This document shows, piece by piece, positions 1 through 13,347 of a stretch of DNA of 64,000 nt. The notes under the pieces were generated by a model that saw only the letters and a program-made list of their open reading frames with translations, was not told where the DNA came from and ran no database searches. The translations under genes and the position numbers were made by a program. The first letter of the stretch is position 1. Each line of letters opens with the position of its first letter. Source of the DNA: Siderastrea siderea (taxonomy: Eukaryota > Cnidaria > Anthozoa > Scleractinia > Rhizangiidae); contig OZ034968.1 of assembly GCA_964030785.1 (NCBI GenBank), forward strand, positions 64,330,899-64,394,898. The letters are read 5' to 3'.

Positions 1-640
1 TACAGCATAAAAAACACTACAAGGAAGTACTGCTCAACAGCTTTCATTTGAATGGTCACACTTTAGGATTTCATCCGCAGACTCAAAAGTTAGACCCACC
101 TTGTACAGCATAATAAACAACAACACAGGAAAGTACTGCTCAGTAGCTTTCATTTGAATGGTCACACTTTAGGATTTCATCTACAGACTCAAAAGTCAGA
201 ACCACCTTGTACAGCATAGTAAACAACAACACAGGAAAGTGCGGCTCAACAGCTTTCATTTGAGTGGTCATACTTTAGGATTTCGACCACAGACTCAAAA
301 GTTAGAACCACCTTGTACAGCGTGATAAACAACAGCACAGGAAAGTACTGCTCAACAGCTTTTATTTGAATTGTCACACTTTAGGATTTCATCCACAGAC
401 TCAAAAGTTAGAACCGCCTTTTACAGCATAGTAAACAACAACACAGGAAAGTACTGCTCAATAGCTTTCATTTGAATGGTCACCCTTTAGGATTTCATCC
501 ACAGACTAAAAAGTTAGAACCACCTTTTACAGCATAGTAAACAACAACACAGGAAAGTACTGCTCAGTAGCTTTCATTTGAATGGGCACACTTTAGGATT
601 TCATCCACAGACTCAAAAGTTTTGAACCAGCTTGTGACGT
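1..640 (+). repeat. Tandem array, ~106-bp unit, about six copies
   Basis: The word TACAGCATA or a close variant recurs near 1, 104, 210, 315, 422 and 528, giving a period of 105-107 bp. Each unit carries CTTTCATTTGAATGGTCACA, TTTAGGATTTCATCCACAGA and AGAACCACCTTGTACAGC with a few substitutions. Units adjoin each other without unique spacers. The array lies in the prominin intron upstream of the first exon seen here. The same unit recurs at 23393-23551, 46695-46975 (reversed, decayed), around 49790-50170 and at 54935-55745. Confidence 0.93.
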
Positions 641-1288
641 TGAATTGAATTACAATATTTTTCAGAATGACATTTTCAGGAGGTAGAGTTTTGGAAGTTT
701 GTGCGCTTGTTTGAGAAAGAAAGAGAATTCATTGATTCTCAGTCTGTGAAGTTGCTGACTAAAAATCTCAAAACCCTTTAAATGTGGTAAAACAAATGCC
801 ATTATGATAATCATAAATAACATTATAAATTGCAATGAGAGATTCATCTGTAAAACAGAGATACCAAGTCTCACAGTTTGGCGTGAGACTCACACTTTTC
901 ATCCCAATCTCACGCAACCACGTCATTCACACAAAATCTCACTCTTTTTTGAAAAAAATGCCACAACTTGTGTAAAAATAGTTAAATTTCTGTCGAAACG
1001 AACTAAAAACCTCATGCTGATCATCCGATATGCTCACCGTCACAGCTCTAAATACAACAACTGCTTGCCCAGAGTGAAGGAAATCTCATCTCTGCAACAT
1101 AAAATTAAGAAATGTTTAGGGGGGTATGCCCCCGTACCCCGTAGAATTTCGGCCCTGTGGGCCTCAATATTGCCCCTTTGAGGCAAATCCAGTTCTCACT
1201 TGGTAAAAACCAAAAACCCTGGTAAAATAACGTGTCCTCTAACTAGTGCTAGGAGGTACTAAATGTGCAAATTATGTTTTTGTTTTAG

Positions 1289-1441
1289 CTGGTCAGTTGG
1301 TGTTGGCCTGACCTGCATCTTACTCCTAATTGTGGTCCTCATGGCTCTCGGTCTTATGTGTGGCGTCTGTGGACATGACAAGGAGGCCACGCCAACTACA
1401 CGTGGGACAGTTTCCAACATGGGTGGGATTTCTCTAATGGC
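1289..1441 (+). CDS. PROM1-like: Prominin exon: third membrane span and TPTTRG motif
   Basis: The acceptor is TTTTTGTTTTAG and the donor GTAAGT. One base completes an incoming codon and two bases are carried over. It encodes a hydrophobic span ([19 protein letters not shown]) followed by the family signature [13 protein letters not shown]. Confidence 0.95.
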
Positions 1442-4400
1442 GTAAGTTAAATCTTTTTCCTTACAACACTTTTTAGTAATGTGATAGTAATTATTTATTT
1501 ATCTATTTTTTTTTGTAGTTAAAACTAAAAAAAAAAGGCCCAATAATTTTCATGATTCAATTTCGATATGAGTTATTAATTTCCAGTGGGAGAGGGTTGT
1601 GCCTTTCACTGCTCCTTTAGTCAGTCTGTCAAGTGCCCAGTCCACACTAAGCTGACCAATTTTGTCTGTCTCTATCAAAAAATTGTAATAAAATTTGGAT
1701 CTTCCCAGTTGAGGTTGTTAGTGTTCAGTTTGAGGCCAACTATATATATGGATATTTTTTAACACAAAAAGTGGATCTGATTTTTTTTCTGGTTGAGGTC
1801 TTTACAGTAACAATAATAATAATAATAATAATAATAAGCAAATATTTTAACAGGATAACCCTTCAGTGCAAGAGCACTGTTATTAATGGGGTCCTGTAAC
1901 ATAAAAGCCTCAAAAAAAAGCCAAACATTTAAAATCTAAAATCGAAAAACTAAAATCTAAAGTCTAATCTAAGGTCAAAAATCTAAATTATAAAAATTTA
2001 ATAAACTAGATGAGGATGAAAAATTGTTCAAAACATAAAATGTTCGTTAAGCTGTTTCCTGAATAAAATTCTAGAGTTTTGTTTTCTAATGTCTAGTGGT
2101 AAAGAGTTAAAACATAGGGCAGCTAAAAAATAAAAACTTTGACAGCCAATCTCCAGTTTCATCCTTGGCAGCTGGACAGATGAATGATTGTTTCTTGTAT
2201 TTAGAGCATGGTTAGTTTTCACGAAATAGTTTTTGAAAGGGTTGCACACATTACCATGAAGACAATTAAAGACAAATAAACAAGCGTTCCTTTTTAAAAT
2301 GCTATTTACAGATGGAATTCGAAGGTCAGCACTATGATTAGAGGAATTTGGAGCCATAATTGTCAGGCTTCGGCGTTCAATGTTTCCAATCAAACGGTTA
2401 CATGTATCAGACCAGCCAAGTCCGGTTGTATTACAGTACGTGAAAACAGGCATGATCATCGCTCTGTAAATTCTCTCAGCACTGAGTAAGTCGGTGGAAG
2501 AACGAATTCTCCGCAATAGGTTAACTCTTCCTGCTGCCTTTTTGTAAGTTTTATTAAAATGCGTTTCAAGGTTCAGTGTAGGATCCAAGTGTACGCTGAG
2601 ATACTTGTAGGTTGTTGTGGAATTAATAGATGACCCGTTAACCGTAAAGATTGTTGTCTACCATGAAAAAGGCTCAGCCTTTTAGGAGTTGCAAACAGCA
2701 TCACTTCAGTCTTACCCTTTTTTAGATTGATAATCAGTTCGTTTTCACGAAACCAACTGGATACCGGTAGTCTATTTATGTCCTCACTAAGACTGCTTTG
2801 GATAGCATCAAAATCACTTGCAGATGTAAAAATCTCTGTGTCGTCAGCTTACATTATAATTCTTGATAACTGAAGGGGTTTATGCACATCGTTAAAGTGA
2901 ATAAGGAACAGTAGTGGACCAAGAGTGCTCCCTTGTGGCACACCCGTAAAAATAGGAGAGGGTTCAGAAAGCATGCCGTTATATTGAACTTTCTGCTTCC
3001 ACAAGAATAAGTAATCCATAAACCATTGCAGTTCCGTGTCTTGAATCCCATAGAGAGACAGCTTGTTAAGTAAAACCGAATGACTGATGGTATCGAAGGC
3101 CTTAGACAAATCGATAAATACTGCTCCTGTTGCCTTGCCGCAATCAGCTTCTTTCCTGATCAGATCAGTAAAGTAAAAAGTCAAAAATTGGTTGAGTTCC
3201 CAGGCAGTACAATGGCAATGCTGAAGTTTAGTAAGCCTGGACAAAGTTTGGTGGGAAGTAAAAACAGTCATTGGGTGATTCCAGAAAATATCCATACCCT
3301 ACCACGGGCGGCATCTTCATCTAGACCCCCCCCCTTGCCTTAGGAAATTCCAAAATGCTCAACCCCCCCTTGCCCTCGGAATTCCAAACCGTTCTACCCC
3401 CCCCCCCCCCCCCATGCCTTCAGAATTCCGTAATCATTCAAAACCCTCCTTCGGAATTTCCGCTTTTTTCTTCCAACTGATTTGAAAAGCCCTCTCTATA
3501 TTCCAAACACCTTTATTAAACGGGAATTAATCCTTTCGCTCCCTCCGAAAGAAAAAAACGTACATTCAGCACAGCAAACAATTAACGTTGCGTGATGACA
3601 AACAGCGGCTGACTGAGTGATATTTTTCATTCTAACCTTCCACAGCAAAACGTACCCTACCGATAATCCGTTAAACATTAGAAAACTCAAACGGCTTTAA
3701 AGTCATTCCAACGCTTGGTCCAATGTTTAAATGTGTGTCTATAATTTTGGGTGTCGAGGGTTGCCGTGAATAATTTGCGTGCCGAATGCGACGTAAAATT
3801 TTAACAACAAAGCTAAAATTTTCAGAATTGAAATTGGAAATTCATAATTGCATTTGCCAGACTCAAACCTGCCATCAAAAGCGAAACTGTTGAATGCAAC
3901 CTATTTTAAAAATCGAAGGTTATGATGTTAGGAAAAGAATTAGAGTAAAATAGCAAGCTTTTTCCTGCAATTAGTTTTAGTTCACAGTGAACGCAATTTG
4001 CATACTGTACTGGGGCCTCAAATAAATTGCACGAGAACAAATCAAACTTTTTGCCCGCACTTTATCCTTCGATTAAAATTAAAATAGTAAATGAAACTCA
4101 CATTGAAATTCAAAGTCAATGACAACTTTAAAAGAATTATTTTGTACAAAATAATGAATGTAGTCTGATCAAAAGCGCATCAAATTTGTATAACGCATGA
4201 AATCTGACCTTTTAAATGAACGTCGCATGGTATGTAACGCAAAACAATCGAAGAAAAGCCTACGATCGCTTTTGTGACCGATGGCAAGTGAACAGCTTTC
4301 AGCCGTCACGTTAGCATAAACTTTTTATTGACCATGACCATTGAAATGTGTCTCCGGCATGTTGATTGAGTTGAACGTGTCTCGTGTTTACGAGTGAATC

Positions 4401-7400
4401 GTCGTCCTTAGATAAGTCGTTTTTGACGAGTTTTTCTTGAAGAGACTTAACTACACCAAACTGGAAGTTACTCTCCTGAAAATCCCCCCATGCCTTCGGA
4501 ATTCCAGTCCAATGAACCCCCCCATGTCCTCGGAATTCCAGTCGACGTAACCCCCCCCCCTCCCCTTCGGAATTCCGAGATGCCGCCCGTGGTATGGGTA
4601 TGGATATTTTCTGGAACCACCCATTAAGCTTTAAGTAAAAGCTTCAAGTAAAAAAAAAATTATTCAGTTTTATAAGCCTGACATATCCATAGAGAAATAC
4701 AGAACCACAGTAATTATGAAATTAATGTGGTTCTAAATTTCTGCATGGACACGTCAGGATTATGGAATGGTGAATAAAATGTTTTTCTTTTCAAAGATCA
4801 ACATTGAACTATTACTTTAATAGGGGCTGAGGTAGAAGTTTTTAACTGTGCCTCTTTTTCCCATTTTTTCCCATAGAGCTGTAGGCTTTTGCTTCATTTT
4901 TGCATCATTCCTGATGCTACTGACAACAATCTGTTTTATCATTGGAGCTCCAATGCAAACAATCTGCAAAGCCATTCAATCCGGGGAGCTGTATAATGAG
5001 GTTTGTCGTTGTTTATATTTTACTGTTATTATTTAATGTTACACAATTTATGCATAGCCTCAGCCTTGTGGCTTGAGGGCTCCTGAGGATTTTTGAAGCC
5101 TTTTCTGGGTAAAAATGGTATTAACAGTAAATGCATTTTTGGTCAATAATAGCATTGTCTTTGCCCCGAATGGTTTTTCTCCAGGTACTCCGGTTTTTCC
5201 CTCTCCTCAGAAACCAACATTTCTAAATTCCAATTTGATCTGGACACTCCTAGTATAGTACAAAACTGTTTAAGGAGTACATCATTTAAGATTTTTTTCC
5301 AAGAGATCTCGTAAAAAATGGAAAACATGCAAAGTTTTGGTCCAAAAATGGTCTGGAAATGGTTATACGTCAGGCTGAATTGCTTGCAAGTACATTGTGC
5401 TTTTCTTCACAATGAAAACTCAATGCATTTCCCTTTAACCCTTAAAGTGATCAGCATCAAATTTCTCCTCATCATATCAGTGCGTCATAACACATAAAGG
5501 TCACGAGAATTGGGGAAATGATCACAAAGATGAATTTTCTTGATGTCTTATCAAGTTCTCCCAATGAGTACTTGATGAATTGTATGGAGACCAGTAAGGA
5601 GAATTTGAATATTGATGCCAGGGCTTAAAGGGTTAAGAAGCAAATCATCATTCAGTACCCAATTCTGTTGTTCATGGGTTTCATGTTTGAAGCGATCATG
5701 GACAAAGAGGAGAGATATCTGCCATTTGCTGCAGTTGTGTTATCCCTCGTGCATGTTGCAAGAAAATACTGCATTCTTTTTCATCTAGAACTTTTTATTT
5801 TATATTTGGAATTTCTAATACACAAATCATAAATTTAGCTCGAAAATTAGTGAATTTAATATTCGTAGACCGAATGTGAGTTGTTTTTGTTAGCCCTTGT
5901 GTTGTCTTCACCAAGTCCACAGCGTAGTGTTAATTAGCACATGGCAATTTTGTCAAAAACGGAAAAATAGTCTGGAGGTGAAAGGATTTAAGACAGCTGT
6001 CAAGCTTACCCTTTACTCAGGTACAGCGGAATCTTGATTTTTATGAACCTCTATATAATGAAGTCCTTGGTATAATGAACGATATTTTTCAGCTCAGTAA
6101 TGGTGTAATATATGGAAAAGAACCTCGATTTAACAAACCCTCGATATAAAGAACCAATTTCCCCAGTCCCTTGGCACTTCGTTAAATCGAGGTTCCACTA
6201 TAGTTTGACTTACTCTGCACTACTGTTAATAATGATTAATAGCACAATGTATGAACCAGACCCACTTTGTAATACAATGTATTATGTGATTTTTAGGTTA
6301 TTGACAAGCCAGAGTTCTGGGGTGCAGATGGAAATTTGTTATCAAAAAATATTTTTGGTGAAAAAGACAAAGACATTGCTTTCAGTATTGGTGGATTCCT
6401 GAAGTAAGTAACGGTGTTCTACTGTTTTTTATGTACTTAAAGTTCTTGCTGTCTCAAAGTCTGTTAACTTTGCTCACATAATTATTGCTCCCCTGAAGTC
6501 ATGCCCTAACTATTTAGTTATATTTTCCCATTTAATCATAAAATAATCACATCAATTAAACTGAACACGGGCTTTCCAAATGTTTGCAATTTAGTTTCTT
6601 CAACTAATTATCAATGTTGATAGCTCAAGCCATCGATCAGTCTTACTGAATCATACTCCACTTCCACTTGGTTATTCAAGGGAATATTTCCATCCCCATT
6701 TTCAGACTGAAATGGCTCAACAACCCTGCCCCTTGGGGGTGGTTAATATACCTTTATAGCTTATACAAGGGAGTTCCCTCGCCCAAACCTGGAGTTATGT
6801 TCAAACCATTGACTATATCATAAAGTTTTGTTGTTTCTGTTTTCTAGAAACTGTCGAGAAAACAAGCCACTCTTTGTAGCAGGTCCTTTTAATGAAGCCT
6901 TCAATGTTTCTAAGAGATTAGATATCAAGGAGGTTGGTTTTTTCATTGTATCTTATAGATTCATTGAACAGTTGCATTTTTAAACAGATTTCACTTGAGC
7001 TAAATGATGTTTGTTTGTTTTTTGTAGCTTAAATACTGTCAGACATTTTGTCAGTACATTCATCTTAATGCTTTAAATTTATGACAGCGTCTTGATCCAG
7101 GGAGGCTATGACTTCCCGTATGTCTGATTTTGTGGCATAATTGTTAATTATCCTGCGGAAGAGTATAATGAAACAGTTATCATCCTTCTTGATCTTGTTG
7201 TACACAAACTCATGGCCAACTTAAAGGGGCATAGTCACAAGTATTTCGCAGATTTTTAACTGTGCTAAAAATTATCGGTAGCTAACTTTATCCATGCTCA
7301 ACATTGTGTTTGAATATTTAAAGAAACATATAAACTTAATTTCATTAAGATACAACAAACCATGACCATTTAATATCGATTTAATGTCAGCAGGCTTAAA

Positions 7401-10400
7401 GATTTTGAAAAGTTTAGCCTAATTTTTTCAAGTTGCAATCCATTTTTTCAAGTTGCAATCCATTTCTGTGCCATCCGTAGCAAGAGACGACAGAAAATAG
7501 CTTCAGTGGAGTAATATACCGTATTTACTCGTGTATAAGTCGAGCTCGTGTATAAGTCGACCCCCCATTTTCAAGGTCAAAAATCGGATTTTTCGTAATT
7601 TCTGGTTAAAGAAGTAAAATTCAGACCGACAGAAATTTCCCAAAAAGTTAATCTCTTATTTCCAAGAATGAAATGAAAACTCGGTGAATTAAAAAACTGC
7701 AGAGCAAAATTTAATCGTCTGCTGTGAAGTAAACACTTGTTTATATCATCACGATTTAAGCACACATGAGCACTTCGATTTACTAGAGAAGTATTTTACG
7801 ATATTTTGAAGTAAATCGCATTGAAAATGAAATCTTCTTGCATTTATCTAACCTCTATCTCAATGTCGAGTTTGAAAGGAGATTTAGAAGACCGAAGAAA
7901 CGCCGAAGAGCTTCGAGGGATCGCTCGATGAAAACACTGCCATCTTGGAAAACTTGGTAACCAAACTACGAATTTGAGGAGTACTGGTAACTAAGATAAC
8001 TCCACGTGCTTTCCGAAGTTTGCGCGCGATGAAAAAGCGAAAGTTCAGCACCGTAAACAGTAGCGAAGCTCTGAGAAAAATGTCTGCTCTACAGATCAAA
8101 AGACACAATAGAAATCATCTCCAGTAGGTTTGTGTTTGAACCACTTAAAATTTATTATTCCACACTTTTTTGTTCACGAAGACAGCGCCGAAAACTGACG
8201 AAACTCGAACACAATTAGAACTGGTTTTTGTAAGCTCGGTTTTCCTAACGGACTTCAGGCAATTGTTATGCTAATTTCTTGGATTGCTTGGTCAGGTCTT
8301 TATGTGTGACTCGTGTAGAAGTCGAGGGCGAATTTTTGGCCTGATTTTTTTGTCATAAAAGGTCGACTTATACACGAGTAAATACGGTAGTCTTTAGTAA
8401 CAAAAATAGACCATTATATTATTTGTGGGTGTTCATTGATGTGAGGACAAATTTTTTATTTTTAAAGTGAACTAAAACAGGGTGACTATACCCCTTGCTA
8501 CACTCCTCATTGAAAGTTCATGTGTGACTCAGTTTGACTGAATTGTTAATGAGCCTAGATGTACAATTTACAAAGATGATATCTGGCTCACCAGGGGTTT
8601 TCTCGTGCCTGAGATGTTAGGGCATCATTGCACAGTCAGCGCCATCAGGTCAACTTCATTCGGGAATTCACAACTTTTTTCCTCTCTGTAGCCCCACTTT
8701 GCGACAAAGTGAATGCACTAATCCACTCAAAATAATTTATCATCCATAACTTTTATATCTCTGGAGCCTCTGTGCTGTGTTTTGCTGATACTAATGTTTA
8801 GTTGTTTTTAACTCACACAGTTACTTGGAAATGATACCACAAAACAGTTTGATGACTTAAAGGTCAATTTGAGTGATGTTAATATCCTGTCTAATGAGAC
8901 CCGTCAAAGCCTGATTGATTTAAGTAACTCGGGAGTGGATCAGATCAATTTTGATGCTTTCTTAAATGAGGTAATGATTGTGATGGAATTTTGAGGGCCT
9001 TATTAATCTATGAAATCTGATACATCACTATCACTCAAACTGAACAGGAATGTTGAAAGTGTAGTTCCAGAAAATATCCATACCCCTACCACGGAGGGAA
9101 TTTCACTTGAGACCCCCTCCTCCCCGGATTTTCCGTTTTTTAGGTAAGCGATAACCCCCCATCCCTCCGGATTTTCCATAGCATGGCAAACCCCCCAACC
9201 CCTCTGGAAAATCTTGTTCAAGAAGGAAGAGAAAATAAAACAACTGATCCAAATTTAATTGAAGCTAAGCCGTTCCGATTACGTAGGATGTGTTTAGCGG
9301 AAATCGTCTTAAATTAATTACTTCCACAATAAAGATCTACAAATTCGGTAAGTAGCAATTTTCTAACTATATCTGAAGCTTACATCGGAATGAATCGAAG
9401 TTGACCCTCTGGACAGTAATTTATCCGTTCACCCCCCCCCCCCCCCCTCCTCTGGATTTTCCTGGGCTTTTGATCCCCTGCCCCTCCAGAATTTCCAATT
9501 CCCTCCGTGGTGGGGGTATGGATATTTTCTGGAACCACACAATACAATAAAAATTATTAAAACCTGACTGCAGAGTTTGCAATTGCCCCTTGGATTTCTG
9601 GAGAACGCCTGGAAATTTAAGATTGCCTTCAAGGGCCTTGGACAACTCCTGGAGAATTGTATTTTTCTTTGTTCCCCCCAAAACCCCCTCAATTTTCCTC
9701 AACATGTGATGTGGAAGACAAAATGCATGCCACATATGGTGATACATTGATAATATTTGTAACAATCAAGCCATGTTCATCATGATCAAGCCTTGAATGA
9801 GTTAGGGTTGGGGTTTGGGTAACTCTTTTCCTTTATCCTGAAATGAAACTAACAGTATGGGCCCTGTTACTATGTCTCATAGTGTTTTCTGATAAAATAT
9901 TTAAGACTGGTATGGTCATGTTCGCCCCACCCCTCCCCCCCCCTCAAAAAAAAGGAAAAAAAAAAGTTCTTTCAAAGTTAATGTAAGTGTAGAATTTTGT
10001 ATTGCATAATCTGTAATCGATTAGTACCTCATGTCCAGTAATTAATTAAGCTTCTATCAGTGTTATGCCTTCTAACAAGGTCAAATATTGTTTTGTAAAA
10101 ACTTTAATAGTTTTACTTTCATTTGCTTATTCCAGACAAAGAAAGGCATTACTGCAGTTGATCTTCAAACATTTGCTCAAAACGTCAGTGACCTTGCTGC
10201 TGAATTCAAAAAACTTGGTGATCGTCTTCCTCCTGGAGGTGATCAAGACAAGGCTTACGTAAGTGCTATGTACATACATGCACATTTGGTTTGTTGGAGA
10301 GCATTCCATGCAACAGAGAAAAATATTCCAACTGGAGTCATTAAAATTCTTTGAATATTTCAGCTTTAAGCCAGAAGGCCTTGTGGGTGTAAATTGCCCT

Positions 10401-13315
10401 TGTTTTTAAGTACAGTTGAATCTCGTTAAACTGACCACTGACCGGCTGTAAAAATACATAAGTAACTGCAATTTTGCTTTTGCTGTTCAAATAACCACTC
10501 CACCATCTGCTTTTACATGCAATAACTCTCAATGAATATACAAAAAAGTACGTAGCTAGTTCTTTAACTTTTACTGCCAAAGTCGACTTTTCTCAACATT
10601 TAGAGGAGTAGACATTGAACTTGTGACATCATCACTGTTTGACGACACCAGATTGTTTTGATAGCAGCTAACACAGCAAGGACAGATCCACGCCCACATG
10701 TGTCAATTTTGAATATTGATCAAATTCTGGCAGAGCTATTCCAGAAAAACATGTCCAGTTTTGTGTGCAAAATTGGTGGTAAAATAGGCTAAGTCATCTA
10801 TAGTTGTTCAATGTCCCATTTCCAGGTTTTTTGAAGGGCTGAGCCAAAACTTTTCCAGTGGATGGAAAGGGGATAAAGGGTAGAAGATAAAGAGAATAGA
10901 AAGGGAGAGAAAAGGAAAGGAAAAGAAGCAAAAAAAAAAATTGAATATGAAGCTGCCAAAAAAAAAATTTTTTTTTGCTTATGCACTTACATTGCAGCAA
11001 AGTATTGTACAATAAAATAACAGAATCTGGTTCAAAATCTAGGTTAATTGTAAAAAAACTGCTTTTGTAGCAGAAAAACATGTCATATTTTTATAGATCG
11101 TTTTCAGTCACGTGACCACCTTTCAGTTGGCCGCCATATTGGTGCACATCACATGTGAACACATAACACGAAGCTAGTTCAGTCACAAAAAAAATTGGTT
11201 TTATGCGCGATTTTTGGCTGTGGGATGCGAAGTGTCCGTTATAAAGGGATTTCTTTGGCAAGGATACCTTCAGTTATAACCAACCAAGGTGAAGAAGTGA
11301 GGAAACTTTCCGAGGAGAGGCGAAACAAATGGATATCTGCGATCAGTAGACAAGACGTCGCAGACTCCATTTTAATTGAAGCATGGCTGAGTCTGTAGCA
11401 AACATTTTATTTCCGGAGAAGCGGCAAAACTGTGGGATAGATACAATCCAGACTGGGTTCCAACCCAAAATCTAGGTCATGAGAAATGTGATTCTGCCAA
11501 AAAGCTTCAAGCCAGTCTAGAAGCTGCCGCGAAGAGAGACGAGAGAGCTAGAGATCGTGAGCTGAAACGTATTGTGGCAGAACTTTAAAGGCTTCGAGAA
11601 GAAATCGAGTCCAAGAAACAAAAACTTAATTAGCCAGGAGAAAAGGTCATGGACATTTCCTTTGATTTAGACTCAGCGATGGAAGTAGAGACTGAGAGTA
11701 GTGAAACGAGGATAGGGACTCAAACAGAGGAGTTCAACTATTTATTTCGCACCGCAGCTGTGAAATGCCCGCCATTGGATGAAACATATTTCGCTGATGA
11801 GAACGACAAGGCTAGTCCCGCCTCGCATCCCAAACAATGAGCGTAGTTTATTGTCCCATCCTTTTCGGTAATAATCCAAATTGGTATCAAGGCATCGTTC
11901 ATGCGCTGAGAGTGCCGCACTTTTGCTAAAACCACGAACTTATTTGAGACGATATGTCCTTGCACGTTGGAAACAAAGCCGGACACCATTTGATTGTAGG
12001 CCTTGAGACTTCGGAAAAATTTAGCTTTTGCATGTAGAAGCTGGTCTCGAGAACCAAATAGCAAAGCAAACCAGTTGATTCAATCGGTGGAAGGCAGTCG
12101 GGTTCGAAGCGTTTCCCCTCTATCAAAACAGGATTGATTCCAATAGTTGAGATTTTCTTCACATAGCGCTCTCTGACTTTAACATCCAGCTTTTTAGCAT
12201 AATCAGATATTGGAACTGGGACTATGTTGTCTGGATCAGACGAAGAAATAGAAATGTTTTTGCTAGAAGTCAGTTTTTTTAGATTGTAAACTGGCAGGAA
12301 TGATAATTTTGGACTGTGTTTGCATGTTGTTTATAGCTGGTCACGTGACTTAGATGTGCACCAACATGGCAGGAATTTATTCTGTGTCGTCACACAAAAA
12401 CGATCTATAGTTGTTCAATGTCCCATTTCCAGGTTTTTTGAAAGGCTGAGGCCAAAACTTTTCCAGTGGATAGAAAGGGGATAAAGGGTAGAAGATAAAA
12501 AGAGAATAGAAAGGGAGAGAAAAGGAAAGGAAAAGAAGCAAAAAAAAATTGAAAATGAATCTGCCAAAAAAAATTTTTTTTTTGCTTATGCACTTGCGTT
12601 GCAGCAAAATATTGTACAATAAAAACACAGAATCTGGTTCAAAATCTAGCTTAATTGTAAAAAAAATGCTTTTGTAGCAAAGTTTAGTGGCATAAGGCAA
12701 CATAGCACTCAATAAACAGCTTTAACTGTAAAGAAGGTCTTTGTTTAATTCAGCAGGGAAAGGGTTGAAGGAAATCTGAGGAACAGTTATGTTGTGTTGA
12801 GTTAAATCAATGTCACACTTCATGTTGTGATTTAACTGTAGGATCTTGGAAACAAATCAGAGCACACAGCTCAAGCACTACGTGATATAGATAACAACAC
12901 CGTCAAGGTCATGGAGGCTTTATCTGTAAGTGGTCAACCTGGTCTTCATTTCTGAATAAAAGCCTAGATGTGAATTTTGATCTGGTTATAAAGATAGGGC
13001 TTATGGGATTCAGATGGGGGTGTTTGTAGGGAGATCGAGTTAATCGAGTTCAAGTTAGCGGGTTTTTACTGTGGCGTTTAAATTACCAGCAGCACTGGTG
13101 CAAAGGCACTGTCATTTCTTATGGCACTTGTTGGGAGAATTTGCTTAAACATCAAGACATGTATCCCTTCTTTGGTGATCATTTCCTTTATTTGTGTGAC
13201 CTGTTCATTTGATGAAGAAGTGATTTTGTAAGGTTGCTTGTCACTATAGAGGCTTATAGGGTTAAAAATGAAAATAACAGGACTGGTCTGGTGTAATAAT
13301 AATTATTATCAATTA

Positions 13316-13347
<32 letters not shown>

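Larger units (their letters stand above)
11095..12406. mobile_element. ISL2EU-like DNA transposon, internally deleted (1312 bp)
   Basis: The ends are AGATCGTTTT and its inverse AAAACGATCT, each flanked by AT. Subterminal blocks CACGTGAC and TTGGTGCACATC are also inverted between the two ends. Inside are a + strand THAP-domain gene relic and a - strand SWIM-type gene relic, meeting tail to tail at about 11810. A THAP transposase with a second SWIM/YqaJ-type protein, together with AT target duplication, is what I recall for the ISL2EU group. The superfamily name is from memory and needs a library search. Confidence 0.78.

Noticed and set aside
1..640. CRISPR-like array
   Set aside because: The units are adjacent and diverge throughout. 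There is no constant repeat with unique spacers, and the DNA is animal.
804..1181. 125-codon + strand reading frame
   Set aside because: No recognisable domain, no splice support, and it lies within a prominin intron. It may be repeat-derived.
9421..9765. 114-codon minus-strand frame with Gly-rich end
   Set aside because: It is produced by the C-rich interior of a TIR element.
10794..11081. Phe/Leu-rich minus-strand frames (also at 12377-12712)
   Set aside because: They are antisense readings of the purine tract in the 277-bp repeats; the hydrophobicity comes from TTT/CTT runs.
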